This document shows positions 1-9,300 of a stretch of DNA of 64,000 nucleotides, in pieces. Below the pieces are notes generated by a model. The model was not told the DNA's origin. It worked only from the letters and a program-made list of their open reading frames with translations, and did not search any database. This DNA comes from Paludisphaera mucosa (GTDB lineage: Bacteria > Planctomycetota > Planctomycetia > Isosphaerales > Isosphaeraceae). The stretch lies in NCBI RefSeq assembly GCF_029589435.1, contig NZ_JARRAG010000001.1, forward strand, positions 1,974,808-2,038,807, written 5' to 3'. The position numbers and the translations under genes are program-made. The stretch's first letter is position 1. Every line of letters starts with the position of its first letter.

Positions 1-238
1 GCACCCAGATCCGGCCGTTCGCGGCCCGAGCGGCCGAGAGCACTTTCAAACCTTCGGGCAGCTTCGACCGGTCGACGAAGTCGAACGAGGGCGAGGGCCG
101 GCTCACGCCCTCGGGGAGGGAGGCGCCCTTCGCATACCTGGTCGCGACGAGCTGCGGATAGGTTGCGGACGTCGCGCGGCCCGGCGCAGACGCCAGGAGG
201 AGCCCGGCGAGCACGGGCGCGAGGATGTTCCTGCACAA
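1..238 (-). CDS. Secreted protein of unknown function, N-terminal part (cut by window edge)
   Basis: Reading the minus strand from a TTG at 238 gives 79 codons running off the left edge. The N-terminus is a classical signal peptide: Cys-Arg, a hydrophobic core (ILAPVLAGLLLASA), then an Ala-x-Ser-Ala type cleavage region near residue 25. The mature part begins with a short Tyr/Leu-rich stretch, and the phrase LPEGLKVL is followed by NGRIWV, which could be the first strand of a beta-propeller. A second TTG lies immediately upstream at 241. It is divergent from the lipase-like gene at 435. The family is not recognised from so short a fragment. Confidence 0.6.
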   Translation of the reverse strand, partial: MCRNILAPVLAGLLLASAPGRATSATYPQLVATRYAKGASLPEGVSRPSPSFDFVDRSKLPEGLKVLSAARAANGRIWV

Positions 239-434
239 CAAGGGCGGGGCTCCCGAGGGGGCTGGATCGATCGAGGGGAGACGGTGGGGAGAGGGGCCGG
301 CGGCGACGCCAGGCTGACATGCTAAGGCCCATGGACGATCGATGCAACGACCGGCTCGGCTTGATCCCCGCCGCAGGCTCGGTCATGCTTGGCGATCATC
401 CCGCCGGCCCACCCCTGGAGGTTGCAGAGCGATC

Positions 435-1772
435 ATGAGAGACACCGGACCTCCCGCCCCTGCGTCGAAGACCCTGCCCTGGGCGTGGCTGCTGCTCGCG
501 CTGGTGGGCGCGGGGGCGGCCGACGACCGCGTCGCCGTCGGGGTCGACGCCGAGGGCTGCGTGGCGGTCTCGCGGATCGTCTCGGCCCTGGCCGGCGCGA
601 CGGGGCAGGACGTCAAGGCGCCCGAGGCCGACCTGACGCTCCCCGTGCGAGGGCTGGCCGGCGCCCTGGGTCGTTCCCTGCTCAAAGATTGCCTGGGCGA
701 CGACGTGGGGATCGACTTCACACGCGAGGCCGTGGTCTTCGTCGTCCCACAAGCCCTCGGCCGCGACGGCTCGCGGGCTGAGTGGCGCGAGCGGCTCGCC
801 GCGCTGGCGAAGCGGACGGAGGAGGCGGCGGGCCGGCGCGCCCGACACGCCATGCGGGCCCGGCCGTCGTATCGCCCCAACGACCCGACGCGACCGACGA
901 TCTGCCTGGTCCACGGCCTCAACTCCTCGTCGGGCGGGTTCGTGCATATGATCCCGCACCTGGAGGCCGCCGGATACGGGATCGTGATGTTCGACTACCC
1001 GTTCAACCAGAAGCTCGAGGAATCCTGCGAGGCGTTCCGGGCCGACTGGACGGCGTTCCGCGAGCAGGCCGGCGAGCGTCGGCCGTGGGCGATCCTGGCC
1101 CACTCGATGGGGGGGCTCGTGGCCCGCGACTACGTCGAGGGGCCGGGGCGAGGCGCGGGCGACGTCGATTCGCTGATCCTGATCGCCCCCGTCAACCAGG
1201 GGACCCACGTGGCCCGGCTCCAGCCCTTGCGGCAGATGATCTCCCAGATGTCGGCGGTCCGCTTCAAGCAGACGACCCAGGCCCTCGCCGAGCTGTCCGA
1301 AGGCCCCGGCCGATCGGCCGACGACATGCTGCCGGGGAGCGCGTTCCTGAAGCGGATCAACGCCCGGCCCCCGAACGAGGCGGTCCCCTATCACATCCTC
1401 TCCGGCAGCCTCGGGCTGCTCACGGCCGAGTCCCGAAAGCAGATCGAGGATCAACTCGAACAGTTGTCACGGAACGCCGGACCGTTCGCGATCCTGACCC
1501 GCGTCGCCGCGGGGGAATTCGCGCCGATCCTCGACGAGCTGACCGACGGCACCGGAGACGGGGCGATCAAGATCGAGGCCACGCGGCTGCCCGGCGCGCC
1601 CGATCCCGTCGTCCTCGCCGCCAATCACGCCGAGCTGATCCGGGCCCCCATCCTCTTCGCCGACCCCGGGCCGGTCGTCACCATGCCCTGGATCCTGCGC
1701 TGGCTCAAGGGGGACGGGGTCGGCGAGCCCGCCCCCCCCGCCCCGGCCGAGCCGGCTCCGAAGCCCGAGTAA
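435..1772 (+). CDS. Lipase-like alpha/beta hydrolase, exported
   Basis: A 445-residue protein. The ATG at 435 is chosen because it is followed by a short basic/polar stretch and a hydrophobic core (WAWLLLALVGAGA) that looks like a signal peptide; the reading frame is open further upstream but that part has no such character. The alpha/beta-hydrolase core begins near residue 155 with the oxyanion-type motif LVHGLN. The nucleophile elbow AHSMGG lies near residue 222, and a late Asn-His-Ala-Glu near residue 397 is a plausible catalytic His. This pattern is typical of triacylglycerol lipase/PGAP1-like esterases. The C-terminus is a Pro/Ala-rich tail. Substrate unknown. Confidence 0.85.
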   Translation: MRDTGPPAPASKTLPWAWLLLALVGAGAADDRVAVGVDAEGCVAVSRIVSALAGATGQDVKAPEADLTLPVRGLAGALGRSLLKDCLGDDVGIDFTREAVVFVVPQALGRDGSRAEWRERLAALAKRTEEAAGRRARHAMRARPSYRPNDPTRPTICLVHGLNSSSGGFVHMIPHLEAAGYGIVMFDYPFNQKLEESCEAFRADWTAFREQAGERRPWAILAHSMGGLVARDYVEGPGRGAGDVDSLILIAPVNQGTHVARLQPLRQMISQMSAVRFKQTTQALAELSEGPGRSADDMLPGSAFLKRINARPPNEAVPYHILSGSLGLLTAESRKQIEDQLEQLSRNAGPFAILTRVAAGEFAPILDELTDGTGDGAIKIEATRLPGAPDPVVLAANHAELIRAPILFADPGPVVTMPWILRWLKGDGVGEPAPPAPAEPAPKPE

Positions 1773-1890
1773 GCGGCTCCGGTCCAAGGGCTTGGGTTCC
1801 CGCGCGGCTTCGGATAATCTGGTCAGGCCCAGGGAGAGGCCGCGTCGCGCACGGCCGACCAACCACCTCCGCGCCGAGGACCTGCCGCCC

Positions 1891-3429
1891 ATGTCGCAGA
1901 CCGTCGATACCACCGCCCTCGCCCCGGAACCACCCCCGAAGACCGAGTCTCATCCGCCGGGCCTCTACGCCCTGTTCACGACCGAGATGTGGGAGCGGTT
2001 CAGCTACTACGGGATGCGGGCCCTCCTCACCCTTTATCTGATGAAGGCGATCGGATATCAGGAGGACGGGGCGCTCGAAATCTACGCGATTTATACGGGC
2101 CTGGCCTATCTCACGCCGCTGTTCGGCGGTCGCATCGCGGATCTCTACCTGGGGCAGCGAAAGGCGGTCTTCGTCGGCGGCATCCTCATGGCGCTGGGGC
2201 AGTTCACCCTCATGCGTCCGGATCTCCTGAGCCTGGGTCTCGGGCTGATGATCCTGGGCAACGGGTTCTTCAAGCCGAACATCTCGGTGATGGTCGGGTC
2301 GCTCTACGCCCCCGACGACCTCCGGCGCGACGGGGCCTACACCCTCTTCTACATGGGCATCAACCTCGGGGCGGCGATCTCGCCCTGGGTCACCGGCTAT
2401 CTGGCCAATCAGTTCGGGTGGGGGTACGGCTTCGCCGCCGCCGGCGTCGGGATGATCCTGGGCCTCTTCGTCTTCCTATTCACCCAGCGTACCCTGCAGG
2501 GCGTCGGACTGCCGCCGGGACGCGAAGCCACTCCGAGAGCCACGCTGACTTTCAGGGATTGGATCCAGGTGACGGCCGTGGCCGCGAGCCTGGCCGTCGC
2601 GGTCTACGGGGCGATCGAGGTCTGGCCCACGATCCGTTTCCTTTGGTCGCCCTCCTGGCTTCCAGCGGGGTTCGCCTCCTTTGCGTACAAGGCCGCCATC
2701 CTCGTGGGTATCGTCGTCCTCTTCCTCCTCGCCACGGAGCGCAAGGCGGACGAGGAGATGGAGGCTCTCCACCAACCGTTCACCGCCGCCGACTGGCAGC
2801 GACTCGGTGTGATCGTGGTGATGAGCCTGTTCTCGGTCCTCTTCTGGATGGGCTTCGAGCAGTCCGGCGGAACGCTCAACATTTTCGCCGACCAGAAGGT
2901 GGATCGCGTGGTCTTCGGACGCGAGGTCACGACCGAGGTCTTCCAGTCGATCAACCCAATCTTCATCATCGTCCTGGCTTCCGCCTTCGCCGCGCTCTGG
3001 ACCAGCCTGGCCCGTCGGGGCGTTCGGATCCCGTCGGTGGCCAAGCAGGGAGTGGGGCTGATGTTGCTGGGGCTCGCGCTCGTGGTGATGTACTACGCCG
3101 AGCAACGCGCGGGCGTCGTCGGCCGGGTCTCCCCTTTGTGGCTGGTCGCCGTCTATTTCATTTTCACGGTCGCCGAGCTGTTCGTCTCGCCGATCGGCCT
3201 GTCGTTGGCGAACAAGCTGTCCCACCCGCGGATCGCATCGTTGATGATGGCCTTCTGGTTCCTCTGCACGGCGGCGGCGAATTACATGGCCGGAATCGTC
3301 AAGTATGAGATAGTCCAACCGAACGGGTACAACCTCTGGATCTTTCTCGCGGCCATGTCGTTCTTCCCCGGCCTCCTGCTGCTGGCCCTGACGCCGGTCC
3401 TGGTGAAGATGTCGCACGGGCGAGTTTGA
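1891..3429 (+). CDS. Proton-dependent oligopeptide transporter (POT/PTR2 family MFS)
   Basis: A 512-residue polytopic membrane protein. The N-terminal motif ERFSYYGMRALL and the following Leu/Tyr-rich helix are the POT family signature, and the length and roughly 12 hydrophobic segments fit the family. It should import di- or tripeptides using the proton gradient. The ATG at 1891 places the signature about 35 residues in, as in relatives; an upstream in-frame extension is rich in Arg/Pro and unlikely. The next gene on the same strand, 31 bp on, is a secreted S9 peptidase, so the pair reads as a peptide-utilisation unit. DtpT-like subgroup assignment is not possible by eye. Confidence 0.92.
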   Translation: MSQTVDTTALAPEPPPKTESHPPGLYALFTTEMWERFSYYGMRALLTLYLMKAIGYQEDGALEIYAIYTGLAYLTPLFGGRIADLYLGQRKAVFVGGILMALGQFTLMRPDLLSLGLGLMILGNGFFKPNISVMVGSLYAPDDLRRDGAYTLFYMGINLGAAISPWVTGYLANQFGWGYGFAAAGVGMILGLFVFLFTQRTLQGVGLPPGREATPRATLTFRDWIQVTAVAASLAVAVYGAIEVWPTIRFLWSPSWLPAGFASFAYKAAILVGIVVLFLLATERKADEEMEALHQPFTAADWQRLGVIVVMSLFSVLFWMGFEQSGGTLNIFADQKVDRVVFGREVTTEVFQSINPIFIIVLASAFAALWTSLARRGVRIPSVAKQGVGLMLLGLALVVMYYAEQRAGVVGRVSPLWLVAVYFIFTVAELFVSPIGLSLANKLSHPRIASLMMAFWFLCTAAANYMAGIVKYEIVQPNGYNLWIFLAAMSFFPGLLLLALTPVLVKMSHGRV

Positions 3430-3460
3430 ACGAGATTCGCATCGACGGAGGAAACGCATC

Positions 3461-5491
3461 GTGAATCGCTGGATCACAGGAGCACTCGTGGCGACCTCGC
3501 TCGCGGCGAACTCGGCGGCGGCCGACAAACGGCCGATGACGATGGACGACCTGCTGGCCGTGATTGCGGTCGGCGACCCCCAGATCTCGCCCGACGGCGG
3601 GTCGGTCGTGTACACCGTCTCGGAGTACGACAAGGAAGCCGGCAAGTCCAACGGCAGCCTCTGGATCGTTTCGACGGGCGGCGGCGAGCCTCGCAAGCTC
3701 ACCTCCGCGCCGGGGTCGAACAACCACCCCCGCTGGAGCCCCGACGGCAAGACGATCGCGTTCGTCTCCTCGCGATCCGGCTCGTCGCAGATCTGGCTGC
3801 TGCCGATCGACGGCGGCGAGGCCCGGCAGCTCACCAAGCTGCCGATCGACGTCGACGGCCCGCTCTGGTCGCCCAAGGGGGACAAGATCGCCTTCGCCGC
3901 CCAGGTCTACCCGGGCAAGTCGCCCGCCGAGACGGCCGCCAAGGACAAGGAGAAGGAAGACGCCAAGAGCAAGGTCCGCATCTACGACCAGCTGATGGTC
4001 CGCCACTGGAACGCCTGGGACGAGGGGAAGAAGAGCCACCTCTTCGTCGCCGACGCGACCACCGGCGAGGCCGTCGACCTGACCCCCAAGCTGGATGTCA
4101 ACACCCCCCCCGCCCCGTTCGGCGGCTCCGGCGACTACGCCTGGTCCCACGACGGTTCCACGCTGGCGTTCACGGCCGAGCCGATCAAGGACCTGGCGTG
4201 GTCGACCAACACCGACGTCTGGACCGTCCCCGCCGCCGGCGGCGAGCCGAGGAACCTGACCGAGTCCAATCCCGCGGCCGACGGATCGCCGCTCTACTCT
4301 CCCGACGGCAAGTATCTCGCCTACCTCACTCAGGCCAGACCCGGCTTCGAGTCGGACCTGTGGGTCCTTCGCGTCCGCAACCTCGACACCGGCGAGGTGA
4401 TCGACGTCAGCTCGTTCCTCGATCGCCCGGTCCAGGGATTCGCCTGGAAGACGGCCGACAGTCTGGTCGCGTCGATCGACGATCAAGGCTCAGTCCCTAT
4501 CGTGAGCCTGAACGTCTCGGGGAATCGCGACAAGGTCCCCCGGTTGGCCGGCGGGGGCGTCAACGCGTCGCCGTCCGTCGGGCCCAAGGGCGAATCCGTC
4601 GCCTTCGTCCACCACTCGGCCGACAAGCCGGGCGAGGTCTATTTCAGGCAGAAGGACGGCGAGCCTCGGGCCCTGACCTCGCACAACGCCCCCCTGACCT
4701 CGAAGCTCGACCTGTCGCCGATGGAGTCCTTCACCTTCGACGGAGCCGAGGGCGACAAGGTGCAGGGATGGCTGCTCAAGCCGCCGGGGTTCGATCCGAA
4801 GAAGAAGTACCCGGTCGTCTTCCTGATCCACGGCGGGCCCCAGGGCGCCTGGCACGACGAGTGGCACGGTCGCTGGAATTACCCGATGTTCGCGGCTCCG
4901 GGCTACGCGGTCGTGGCGATCAACCCGCGGGGGTCGACGGGCTTCGGCCAGAAGTTCACCGACCAGATCAGCCTCGACTGGACCGGCAAGGTTTACGGCG
5001 ACCTTATGAAGGGGCTCGACCACGCGCTGGCGACATACGAGTTCCTGGACAAGGACAGGATCGCGGCGGCCGGCGGCTCGTACGGCGGGTTCATGGTCAA
5101 CTGGATCTGCGGCCACACCGACCGCTTCAAGGCCCTGGTCAGCCACGCGGGCGTCTTCGACCTGATCAGCATGTACGGCTCGACCGAGGAGCTTTGGTTC
5201 CCGGACTGGGAGTACGGCGGCCCGCCCTGGGTGAAGCTTCAGCACTACATCGACCGTTCGCCCAGCCTCTTCGCCGACAAGTTCAAGACGCCGACCCTGG
5301 TCATCCATGGGGCCCTCGACTTCCGCGTGCCGGACGCCCAGGGCCTCGGCATGTTCACGAGCCTCCAGCGCGTGGGCGTCCCCAGCCGCTACGTCTGGTT
5401 CCCGGACGAGGGCCATTGGATCGCCAAGCCGGCCAACCGGATCGTCTGGTGGGCCGAGATCCACGACTGGCTCGCCAGGTACCTGAAGTGA
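3461..5491 (+). CDS. S9 family prolyl oligopeptidase / acylaminoacyl-peptidase, secreted
   Basis: A 676-residue protein with a GTG start preceded by a strong Shine-Dalgarno (GGAGGAAA, about 6 bases upstream). A signal peptide covers roughly residues 1-21. Residues 30-400 hold repeated Ser-Pro-Asp-Gly blades of a TolB/WD-like propeller. The C-terminal hydrolase domain has the nucleophile motif GGSYGGF near residue 538, an acid in ALDFRVPD near 619 and the His in DEGHW near 650, completing the Ser-Asp-His triad. It likely cleaves short peptides outside the cytoplasm and feeds the POT transporter encoded just upstream. Confidence 0.93.
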   Translation: MNRWITGALVATSLAANSAAADKRPMTMDDLLAVIAVGDPQISPDGGSVVYTVSEYDKEAGKSNGSLWIVSTGGGEPRKLTSAPGSNNHPRWSPDGKTIAFVSSRSGSSQIWLLPIDGGEARQLTKLPIDVDGPLWSPKGDKIAFAAQVYPGKSPAETAAKDKEKEDAKSKVRIYDQLMVRHWNAWDEGKKSHLFVADATTGEAVDLTPKLDVNTPPAPFGGSGDYAWSHDGSTLAFTAEPIKDLAWSTNTDVWTVPAAGGEPRNLTESNPAADGSPLYSPDGKYLAYLTQARPGFESDLWVLRVRNLDTGEVIDVSSFLDRPVQGFAWKTADSLVASIDDQGSVPIVSLNVSGNRDKVPRLAGGGVNASPSVGPKGESVAFVHHSADKPGEVYFRQKDGEPRALTSHNAPLTSKLDLSPMESFTFDGAEGDKVQGWLLKPPGFDPKKKYPVVFLIHGGPQGAWHDEWHGRWNYPMFAAPGYAVVAINPRGSTGFGQKFTDQISLDWTGKVYGDLMKGLDHALATYEFLDKDRIAAAGGSYGGFMVNWICGHTDRFKALVSHAGVFDLISMYGSTEELWFPDWEYGGPPWVKLQHYIDRSPSLFADKFKTPTLVIHGALDFRVPDAQGLGMFTSLQRVGVPSRYVWFPDEGHWIAKPANRIVWWAEIHDWLARYLK

Positions 5492-5499
5492 GGCCGACC

Positions 5500-5528
5500 G
5501 GGGGAGGCGCGAACGCGTCGCCTCCCCC
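5500..5528. terminator. GC-rich hairpin between the S9 peptidase and ABC ATPase genes
   Basis: A perfect 10-bp inverted repeat: 5500-5509 (gggggaggcg) pairs with 5519-5528 (cgcctccccc) around a 9-base loop that itself contains acgcgt. It starts 9 bases after the peptidase stop and ends 21 bases before the GTG of the ATPase gene. There is no following T tract, so it may act as a weak terminator, an RNA 3'-end stabiliser or an attenuator between the two genes. Confidence 0.45.
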
Positions 5529-5549
5529 CCGCCCTCGCGGGAGACGCGC

Positions 5550-6329
5550 GTGATCGAGTTGCGCGACGTGACGCAGCACTACGGGGTGCGGCCGGTCGTC
5601 CGGTCGGTCAGCCTCCGCATCGAGCGCGGGGAGTTGGCGGTGATCCTGGGCCCGAACGGCATGGGCAAGTCGACGCTCCTGGGCGTGATGGCCGGCGTCC
5701 TCTCGCCCCAGGCCGGCAGCGTCCACGTCGACGGCATGCTCCGCAAGGGCGACCCCGAGGAAGAGCTGGCGATCCGCCGCCGCTGCGTCTACCTGCCCGA
5801 CAACCTCTGGATGCCCGAGCAGCACACCGGTCGCGAATACCTGCTCTCGGTCGGCCGGCTCTACGACGTCCACCCCGAGCGGGTCATGGAGCACGCCGAC
5901 CAACTCCTCGACCTCTTCGACCTCAAGGAAAAGGGCGAGAGCCCGATCGTCGGCTATTCGGCGGGCCAGAAGAAGAAGATCGCCCTGTGCTCGGCGCTCA
6001 TCACTGAGGCCCCGATCCTCCTTCTCGACGAGCCGTTCTCCGGCGGCCTGGATCCGGCGGGCCTGCTGACGCTCAAGAAGGTGTTCCAGCACCACGCCCG
6101 CAGCAAGCAGCTCACGATCGTGATGACCAGCCCCGTCCCCGAACTCGTCGAGGAGATCGCCACCCGGATCGTCATCATCCAGGACGGCCGCATCCTGGCG
6201 CAGGGGTCGCTCGACGACCTCCAGCGACTGACGGGATGTCGGGGTAGCCTGAGCGACGTCCTCGAGCGCCTGATCTTCCCCGACACCACGCGGAAGCTCG
6301 CCGAGTACTTCCAGGACTACCGGCGATGA
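5550..6329 (+). CDS. ABC transporter ATP-binding protein
   Basis: A 259-residue ABC ATPase with a GTG start. Walker A is GPNGMGKST near residues 36-44, the signature appears as YSAGQKKKI near 138, and Walker B is LLLDEPF near 157, followed by a D-loop and a His-containing switch region replaced by TSPVPELVEE. The short single-domain form resembles ATPases of ABC-2 type exporters. The stop overlaps the start of the next gene (ATGA), so the two are translationally coupled. No canonical ABC-2 permease is adjacent; the coupled membrane protein is the only candidate partner. Confidence 0.9.
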   Translation: MIELRDVTQHYGVRPVVRSVSLRIERGELAVILGPNGMGKSTLLGVMAGVLSPQAGSVHVDGMLRKGDPEEELAIRRRCVYLPDNLWMPEQHTGREYLLSVGRLYDVHPERVMEHADQLLDLFDLKEKGESPIVGYSAGQKKKIALCSALITEAPILLLDEPFSGGLDPAGLLTLKKVFQHHARSKQLTIVMTSPVPELVEEIATRIVIIQDGRILAQGSLDDLQRLTGCRGSLSDVLERLIFPDTTRKLAEYFQDYRR

Positions 6330-7543
6330 GGAGCCGCCTCCGGCTGGCCGCCCCGTGGAAGGCGCTCTTCACGCTGGCGATCGTCTTCGCCGTCTCGGCC
6401 GCGAGCATCCGTATTTTGCTCCCGCCGGGGGTCGGCCCCGAGTCCTACCGCTTCCCCACGGGGACGCTCTTCTTCGCCGCCGCGGCCTACGGGGTCTATC
6501 GGGCCTGCTACTTCCACCCCTATTTCCGATCCGGATACCGCGCGTGGCTGGCGACGACGCCGTGGACCGTCGACAAGCCCCTCCCTTTCGGGCCGATCGA
6601 GCTGGACTGGCCCGACGTCGTGGTCCTCGGCGCCTTGATCCTGATGTACGCCGTCGTCCCCGATCACCAGTCGGCGCGGATCATCGCCGTATTCCTGTTC
6701 TTCCACGGCCTGTTCCTGACGATCTCCATCTACAACGCGGCGAACCACGTCCCAGCCTACGCGGCGCTCTTCGGGCTCGGGCTGATGGTGCGGCTCTGGC
6801 CCCAGCCGTGGGCCTGCGCGCTCACGGGGGTCGTGGTCTACCTGATCGAGTACGACGGCCTGCGGATCTCGCTGCGGTCGTTCCCGTGGGCCGCCACGGA
6901 TTCGCCGACTCCCGTCGAGGATGCGGAGCGGACGACCTTCGACCCGGCGCGGGCCTCGTGCGGCTGGCCGTACGACCGCCTGCTCAAGGACCCCCAGCAG
7001 GCTCCCGGCGCGCCGGAGACGCGGCCCGAAGCCCCTTTCCGGCCCGCGGGGATCGGCACGAACCTCGAAGAGATGCCCTGGCACCGCCTGCTCGGCACGA
7101 AGCTCGACTATCTCATGTGGAGCCTGCTGCTGGGATGGTGGGCGTCCTGCTTCGGCCCCATCCTGGCCGAGCAGGACCGCTACCCGACTTTCCTTTCGAT
7201 CGCGACGCTCGCCGTCGTGTCGATCTCCTTCATCACCCGACTGTCCCTCTACAAGATGGGCTACGCCTCGCCGATCGGCGAATGGGGACGAATCCGGACC
7301 GGCCGTTGGATCATCCCGGGGCACGACGTCTTCGCCTTGGCCCTCGTCCTGATCCCGATCGCGCCCGCCCTGACCTTCTGGGGCTTGGTCGTCAACGGGG
7401 TTCCGTGGCGGATCGCCGGGCCGATCGCCTTGAGCGTCGCGCTCTTCGTCGCGCTGGCGACGCCGCCGGGGCTGCGACGCTGGCGGCTGGTGGGCCGACA
7501 CCGCCTGGTCCCGGGCCAGGCCCGGAGCGCCGCCGGATCGTGA
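6326..7543 (+). CDS. Polytopic membrane protein of unknown family, coupled to ABC ATPase
   Basis: A 405-residue protein whose ATG overlaps the TGA of the ATPase gene by four bases. By eye there are about eight or nine hydrophobic segments, at roughly residues 12-30, 47-63, 92-108, 115-135, 145-175, 253-270, 287-303 and 335-390. They are interrupted by a long hydrophilic loop (about 190-250) rich in Asp/Glu/Arg/Pro. I do not recognise a named domain. The coupling to an ABC ATPase suggests it is the membrane half of a transporter, but this is inferred from context only. Confidence 0.8.
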   Translation: MRSRLRLAAPWKALFTLAIVFAVSAASIRILLPPGVGPESYRFPTGTLFFAAAAYGVYRACYFHPYFRSGYRAWLATTPWTVDKPLPFGPIELDWPDVVVLGALILMYAVVPDHQSARIIAVFLFFHGLFLTISIYNAANHVPAYAALFGLGLMVRLWPQPWACALTGVVVYLIEYDGLRISLRSFPWAATDSPTPVEDAERTTFDPARASCGWPYDRLLKDPQQAPGAPETRPEAPFRPAGIGTNLEEMPWHRLLGTKLDYLMWSLLLGWWASCFGPILAEQDRYPTFLSIATLAVVSISFITRLSLYKMGYASPIGEWGRIRTGRWIIPGHDVFALALVLIPIAPALTFWGLVVNGVPWRIAGPIALSVALFVALATPPGLRRWRLVGRHRLVPGQARSAAGS

Positions 7544-7643
7544 GGCCCGATTCCGTCCTCACACGGCTTGTCGGACGTCCCCTCGATCTGGCAAGATCCT
7601 CGGTGTTTCGTGCGCCTTGGGGCTTTTCGAGGACGACCCGAAG

Positions 7644-9293
7644 ATGACCGCCACGCCTCCCGCCGGACAGCGACCGATCAGCGAAGTGGCCCGCGATCTC
7701 GACATCGCGCCCGACCACCTGGAGCCCTACGGGCGCGACAAGGCGAAGGTCCATCTCGACGTCCTCTCCTCGGGCCGCAAGCCGGGCAAGCTGATCCTCG
7801 TCTCGGCGATCACCCCCACGCCGGCCGGCGAGGGGAAGACGACGACCTCCATCGGCCTCGCGCAGGGCCTGCATCGGATCGGCAAGCGCGCGGCCCTGGC
7901 GCTGCGGCAGCCGTCGATGGGCCCGGTGTTCGGCCGCAAGGGGGGGGCGACGGGCGGCGGCCTCAGCAAGGTCGAGCCTTCCAACAAGATCAACCTCCAG
8001 TTCACCGGCGACTTCCACGCGATCACCGCCGCGCACAACCTGCTGGCCGCCGCCATCGACAACCGGCTCTACTTCCGCGACCTCGACCTCGATCCGACCC
8101 GCATCCTCTGGAAGCGGGCGCTCGACATGAACGACCGCTCGCTGCGGCGGATCGTCGTCGGCCTCGGCGGTCATTCCCAGGGGGTCCCGCGCGAGAGCGG
8201 GTTCGACATCACAGCGGCCAGCGAGGTCATGGCCATCCTCTGCCTCTCGGAGTCGCTCAGGGACCTCCGCGAGCGGCTCGACCGCATCCTGGTCGGCTAC
8301 GCCGGCGACGGCTCGCCGGTCCTGGCCAAGAGGCTGGGCGTCACGGGCGCGATGACGGCGATCCTCAAGGAGGCGATCCTCCCGAACCTCGTCCAGACGA
8401 CCGAGTCGACGCCCGCGTTCATCCACGGCGGCCCGTTCGCCAACATCGCCCACGGCTGCAACTCGGTCCTCGCCACCCGCATGGCGCTCGCCACGGCCGA
8501 CTACGCCGTCACCGAGGCCGGGTTCGCCTTCGACCTCGGCGGCGAGAAGTTCCTCGACCTCAAGTGCCGCTCGGCGGGGCTGAATCCGGCCGTGATCGTC
8601 CTGGTCGCCACGATCCGCGCGCTCAAGATGCACGGCGGCGTCCCCCTGCCCGACATCACGAAGACCGACGCCGCCGCCGTCGAGCGCGGCCTGGTCAACC
8701 TCGCGGCGCATCTCGACAGCGCCGAGCACTTCGGCAAGCCGGTCGTCGTCGCGATCAACCAGTTCGGGACGGATACGGCCGAAGAGGTCGGCGTGGTCGA
8801 GAATTTCTGCAAGGGCCGCAACATCCCCTGCTCTCCCGCTAACGTCTTCGGTGCGGGCGGCGAAGGCGCGATCGACCTGGCCGAGAAGGTCGTCGCCGCC
8901 GCGTCGTACCCCGAGACTCCCTACAAGCCGCTGTATCCGCTGGACTGGTCGGCCGAGAGGAAGATCGAGCAGATCGCCAAGGTCATGTACGGCGCGGCCG
9001 GCGTGAGCTTCCAGCAGATGGCCGAGCAGAAGCTCCGCAAGGCCGAGAAGCTCGGCTACGGCCAGTTGCCGATCTGCATGGCGAAGACGCAGGATTCGCT
9101 GTCGGACGACCCCAAGCGACGGGGCCGTCCACAGGGCTTCACGCTCCACGTCCGGGACATCGAAATCGCCGCCGGAGCGGGGTTCCTGGTCGCCCTCACC
9201 GGCGAGATCATGCGAATGCCGGGCCTGCCCCTGCGGCCCGCCGGCGAGCGTATCGATGTGGACGAGGCCGGCGAGATCACCGGGCTCTCGTGA
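7644..9293 (+). CDS. fhs: Formate--tetrahydrofolate ligase
   Basis: A 549-residue protein matching the usual 550-560 residues of formyltetrahydrofolate synthetase. It makes 10-formyl-THF from formate, ATP and THF in the cytoplasm. The N-terminal ISEVARDLDI block and the P-loop-like TPAGEGKTT (residues about 59-67) are diagnostic, as are the following GLA and LRQPSMGPVFGRKGGATGGG-type segment and the downstream HGGPFANIAHGCNS motif. The ATG at 7644 is preferred over an in-frame TTG nine codons upstream because GAGGA sits 7-11 bases before it. It ends 7 bases from the convergent TlpA-like gene. Confidence 0.97.
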   Translation: MTATPPAGQRPISEVARDLDIAPDHLEPYGRDKAKVHLDVLSSGRKPGKLILVSAITPTPAGEGKTTTSIGLAQGLHRIGKRAALALRQPSMGPVFGRKGGATGGGLSKVEPSNKINLQFTGDFHAITAAHNLLAAAIDNRLYFRDLDLDPTRILWKRALDMNDRSLRRIVVGLGGHSQGVPRESGFDITAASEVMAILCLSESLRDLRERLDRILVGYAGDGSPVLAKRLGVTGAMTAILKEAILPNLVQTTESTPAFIHGGPFANIAHGCNSVLATRMALATADYAVTEAGFAFDLGGEKFLDLKCRSAGLNPAVIVLVATIRALKMHGGVPLPDITKTDAAAVERGLVNLAAHLDSAEHFGKPVVVAINQFGTDTAEEVGVVENFCKGRNIPCSPANVFGAGGEGAIDLAEKVVAAASYPETPYKPLYPLDWSAERKIEQIAKVMYGAAGVSFQQMAEQKLRKAEKLGYGQLPICMAKTQDSLSDDPKRRGRPQGFTLHVRDIEIAAGAGFLVALTGEIMRMPGLPLRPAGERIDVDEAGEITGLS

Positions 9294-9300
9294 GTCTCGC

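Noticed and set aside
163-438. A 91-codon plus-strand frame at the left edge
   Set aside because: It overlaps the signal-peptide gene on the other strand and has Arg/Gly-rich shadow composition.
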